Positions 39,776 through 42,261 of a stretch of DNA of 42,261 nucleotides are shown piece by piece. This DNA is from Prochlorococcus sp. AG-315-C08. Lineage in GTDB: Bacteria > Cyanobacteriota > Cyanobacteriia > PCC-6307 > Cyanobiaceae. The notes under the pieces are model-generated. The model saw only the letters and a program-made list of their open reading frames with translations, made no database searches and was not told the origin of the DNA. Location of the stretch: contig QBWB01000005.1 of NCBI GenBank assembly GCA_003284185.1, positions 1 to 42,261 on the forward strand, in the 5' to 3' direction. Position 1 is the first letter of the stretch. Every line of letters begins with the position of its first letter. Position numbers and translations under genes: made by a program.

Positions 39776-41062
39776 ATGAAAGCATCCTCAGATTCAGAAA
39801 ATTGGGTGCAGAGCCTTAGAAAGCTAATCAAAGAATCTTTGGGTGCAAACTGGCAGATCAAACCCATCGAAGGCAAAACAAAACTTAGAATACGCCTAGA
39901 AGATGGAAGTCGCATTGAAAAAATGCTTGGAATTAATTGGTCAGAATCAGAAGCAGAAAAAATCTTAAGCACAGTAGAAGATATCCATCAGTTAACTACC
40001 AAACAAAAGGTTCCACTAGAAGTAGCGATAGTACAAGTTAAAAAGATCCGAAATAAAGTGCAACGTCTGGCCTCAACACCTAGTCCAAAACTTTTATTAA
40101 ATGCTTGGGAAAAATATGAGAATCACAAAGTTAATGTTGAGAAAGACATAACTCAAAGCACTTGGAATCAAGAATATGGAGGGAAGCCTAATTATGGAAT
40201 ACTACCGCCACGAAAAAAAGATCAGGGTAAAACTTATTTACAGCTAAAACAAGTCAAAGCAAGCACTGCAAATGAATTGCTGCTAAGAATTGCTGAGAGA
40301 TTTGAGTATGGAACAAAAAACCAATATATCAGAGTTCAACATATTGCAGCTTTTTTAAAATGGGCAACGTCAAAGGAATCAGGATTTCTTTTAACAGAAA
40401 AAGATTGGTCTCCTCCTCCAAAAAATTATTTAAAAAATTATTACGGCAGAGAATCATCTCAAAAGCCAGTAAAAGATTCAGTTCAAATAGTTGCCATAGA
40501 AGATAAAGATCTTCTTCAACTAATTAATTCATTACCTATTGACGTTGATAAAGATAAAAAGAAGCATCGACTTAGAGATCGTGCAATGGAATGGGACTTA
40601 GCTATAAAACTCTCGATAGTTTATGGATTGAAGCCTAGTGAAGTAAGCCACGAATATCTAGAAGTAAAAAAGAATGGGAAAGAATTTATATGGAGTAGTT
40701 ACTCTAAAAAAGTAGGTAGTCACAAAACAAAACAAAGAAGATTATGGCCACTTCATCCAAAGTGGGAAAAAGAGTGGCATTTAATTAAAAGAATTAAAAA
40801 CAAAGCTCCACTTCCTCGAATGAAAGGAGTTGCTGCAGAATCTTTTAAAAATTATTTGAGATTTAACGTAGTTTGGAATCGTCTTAAGGCTCAAAACGAT
40901 GTAAGTCCATATTCATTTCGACATTCATATAGCAAGCGAGCACATCAAATTTACAACTTAAAGGCTAGTAAAGTTGCTGCTTTTCTAGGTCATTCAATTA
41001 CTGTACATAATTCAACTTATGCACAATGGATTACTGCAACAAAAATAAAAAACAACAATTAA
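39776..41062 (+). CDS. Tyrosine recombinase / phage-type integrase, altered (428 aa)
   Basis: The C-terminal catalytic part is clear: SPYSFRHSYSKR (377-388, box with R382), FLGHSITVHNSTYAQWI (403-419) with His406 and nucleophile Tyr415. The first catalytic arginine, normally in GLR-x-SE, is lysine here (YGLKPSEV, K286). The N-terminal 230 residues include a helical DNA-arm part and a Pro-rich linker (PPRKKDQG, SPPPKNYL). The family cuts and rejoins DNA through a 3'-phosphotyrosine. With K286 the activity may be reduced. It lies alone, with no excisionase or phage genes, so it may be a relic of an island. Confidence 0.8.
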   Translation: MKASSDSENWVQSLRKLIKESLGANWQIKPIEGKTKLRIRLEDGSRIEKMLGINWSESEAEKILSTVEDIHQLTTKQKVPLEVAIVQVKKIRNKVQRLASTPSPKLLLNAWEKYENHKVNVEKDITQSTWNQEYGGKPNYGILPPRKKDQGKTYLQLKQVKASTANELLLRIAERFEYGTKNQYIRVQHIAAFLKWATSKESGFLLTEKDWSPPPKNYLKNYYGRESSQKPVKDSVQIVAIEDKDLLQLINSLPIDVDKDKKKHRLRDRAMEWDLAIKLSIVYGLKPSEVSHEYLEVKKNGKEFIWSSYSKKVGSHKTKQRRLWPLHPKWEKEWHLIKRIKNKAPLPRMKGVAAESFKNYLRFNVVWNRLKAQNDVSPYSFRHSYSKRAHQIYNLKASKVAAFLGHSITVHNSTYAQWITATKIKNNN

Positions 41063-41121
41063 GTAAGAGATGGGGGAGTAGTTAACTTGAAATCGAACAA
41101 ATAAATAAATCTTCTAGCGGA

Positions 41122-41340
41122 TCAATGAGATATATAAGTCCCTTTTGGATAAAGACGAGATATTTCATTAAATTGCTTGGTTATTTGGTTCTCTTTATCG
41201 CTGTCAATTTTGTACTTAAGCATCAAAATATTATGAATACACCAGAAGATAAAACTAACTAAAAAATACCAAGGGATGGGGTGAGCCAATTTCACATAGA
41301 TAAATATCCTTATAATTACAATCTTTAAAATAATTTTCAT
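41122..41340 (-). CDS. Membrane protein (72 aa)
   Basis: Starts MKIILKIVIIRIFIYVKLAH, then a second hydrophobic part (WYFLVSFIFWCIHNILML), then a polar tail with KYKIDSDKENQITKQFNE. Two membrane segments. Convergent with the recombinase gene. Function unknown. Confidence 0.5.
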   Translation of the reverse strand: MKIILKIVIIRIFIYVKLAHPIPWYFLVSFIFWCIHNILMLKYKIDSDKENQITKQFNEISRLYPKGTYISH

Positions 41341-41576
41341 AAGTAGTTAGACCTTTTATCACACTCCAAGAATTTACGATATTGATTTATTATAAATATT
41401 AATGCATTCAAAATGCATACAAAAGAGATAACTATATAAGTAATTGAATAATCAAACTGAGATTTGATTATTCATTAAATTGCAGTTGTAATTAATAAGT
41501 AAGAAGATTCTTTAATAAGTATAAAATAACGGTAAGGTACAAGAGAGAAATAACGTCGAGGGAGTCGGTCTAAAAT

Positions 41577-41759
41577 TCAAGAGGACCACATTCCACCATT
41601 TTTAATTAGTTCTAAAAAACGTTTATTATGTCTGGATTGATTCTCAAGAAGTTCGCTTGATTCATCCAACTGAATTGTCTTGCTCTGGAAAGAATGAACT
41701 GACGAAGGCCATAGTCTAGTAAGCCATGATTTAGTTCTTGCTCTTGCAAATGAAACCAT
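41577..41759 (-). CDS. Small basic protein (60 aa)
   Basis: The ATG gives MVSFARARTKSWLTRLWPSS and a helical second half (LDESSELLENQSRHNKRFLE) ending in LIKNGGMWSS. Soluble, with a charged amphipathic start. No family recognised. Confidence 0.5.
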   Translation of the reverse strand: MVSFARARTKSWLTRLWPSSVHSFQSKTIQLDESSELLENQSRHNKRFLELIKNGGMWSS

Positions 41760-41897
41760 TGCTAAATAGAAAGATTAATTACTGGGAAACTATTTCAAGA
41801 TTCCTATTCTTTTATAGCTTTGAATCAGAGGTAGGAAATCAAATATGTCTTGAGATAGAGATTATTTCTCCAACTTAAATACCAAGGAATATAGAGA

Positions 41898-42026
41898 ATG
41901 AATCATATCAATATCCAAAAGGACCTCGTTATACTCCCATGGGCCTATTCTCAACTATCAGAATGGGTTTATCTTAAGAGTGAAGGACATGGAGAAATTT
42001 TATCGAAACTTTACCCAATAATATAA
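41898..42026 (+). CDS. Possible small protein (42 aa)
   Basis: The ATG with AGAGA in front gives MNHINIQKDLVILPWAYSQL and ends SEGHGEILSKLYPII. An overlapping frame (YQYPKGPRYTPMG) is also protein-like, so a frameshift between the two cannot be excluded. Confidence 0.3.
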   Translation: MNHINIQKDLVILPWAYSQLSEWVYLKSEGHGEILSKLYPII

Positions 42027-42238
42027 CTAATGCCGTTGGGGAAATGAATAGCAAGTAAATGGTTGTATTATCGATATCTCAATATATTCTCTTATATAAA
42101 AGAATTAGTTATCTCAAGATGAGATCGCAAAAGATTTAGGCAACTAATTCAGCTAAGAACATCAACGTTTTTTAAATGACATAAGAACAATTCAAGAACA
42201 TGCTTACACCATGTCCATGATCAAGGAGGAAAATCCTA

Positions 42239-42261
42239 ATGAAGAAAGAAAGCTATAGCTC
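42239..42261 (+). CDS. Start of a gene cut by the window edge
   Basis: A strong ribosome-binding site (AAGGAGG at about 42223-42229) stands before ATG 42239; the first codons read MKKESYS. Product unknown. Confidence 0.5.

Noticed and set aside
1-42261. CRISPR array, tRNA or rRNA genes
   Set aside because: No regularly spaced repeats and no tRNA-like T-loop with matching arms were found by eye; a dedicated scan could still find a tRNA.

Overview
The window looks like chromosome of a marine picocyanobacterium, most likely Prochlorococcus. This is an inference from several things: a very AT-rich sequence; a cluster of five tiny high-light-inducible (Hli) genes plus a sixth single one; a cyAbrB regulator; a carotenoid-isomerase-like pseudogene; and a very large number of 30-130 residue proteins of the sort found in these genomes. 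The richness in hli genes would fit a low-light I type strain, but I cannot prove the strain. No rRNA, tRNA, CRISPR array or insertion sequence with a recognisable transposase was seen.

Layout. 1-6.2 kb: the tail of one gene, then mostly minus-strand small genes (a LOG-family phosphoribohydrolase, a DUF1330 protein, small membrane and secreted peptides) mixed with three decayed small genes. 6.27-11.44 kb: a 626-bp sequence present twice as a perfect direct repeat (6272-6897 and 10816-11441). The copies bracket an orphan PstS-like phosphate-binding protein, a TIGR02450 Trp-rich protein, small membrane proteins and a probable non-coding RNA locus near 9.75-10.0 kb. Each repeat copy carries its own probable small RNA with a strong terminator. 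11.8-18.6 kb: small proteins, a lone hli, a stripped-down NAD-ligase-like adenylation domain, the translationally coupled hli cluster (14594-15242), tandem paralogues at 16.1-16.6 kb and cyAbrB. 18.65-21.5 kb: sparse, with tiny minus-strand genes, one interrupted by an amber codon, and a DCC-family redox protein. 21.5-23.4 kb: a two-gene unit of a coiled-coil DUF2130 protein with nuclease-like residues and a GIY-YIG protein fused to membrane segments. 23.5-29.4 kb: many small proteins, an MBL-fold protein, a peptidase E homologue and a Nif11-like peptide. 29.6-31.7 kb: a FAD2-like fatty acid desaturase followed by a PAP/fibrillin protein (lipid and thylakoid functions). 31.8-33.3 kb: a heavily damaged CrtISO/phytoene-desaturase-type pseudogene. 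33.6-36.4 kb: a rhomboid protease, a gene-poor stretch with remnants and a DUF2811 protein. 36.7-39.0 kb: a GH57 glycosidase and a class I glutamine amidotransferase separated by a 27-bp perfect inverted repeat that swallows the second gene's ribosome-binding region. 39.2-42.3 kb: a tyrosine recombinase with a substituted catalytic residue, small unknown genes and the first codons of a gene that runs off the window.

The overall impression is an accessory, stress-related region: Hli proteins, desaturase, fibrillin and phosphate binding point to light and nutrient stress. Many of the smallest genes are translationally coupled pairs and several belong to local paralogous families. At least five genes are visibly decaying. 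Gene functions are inferred from motifs read by eye; no database search was possible.
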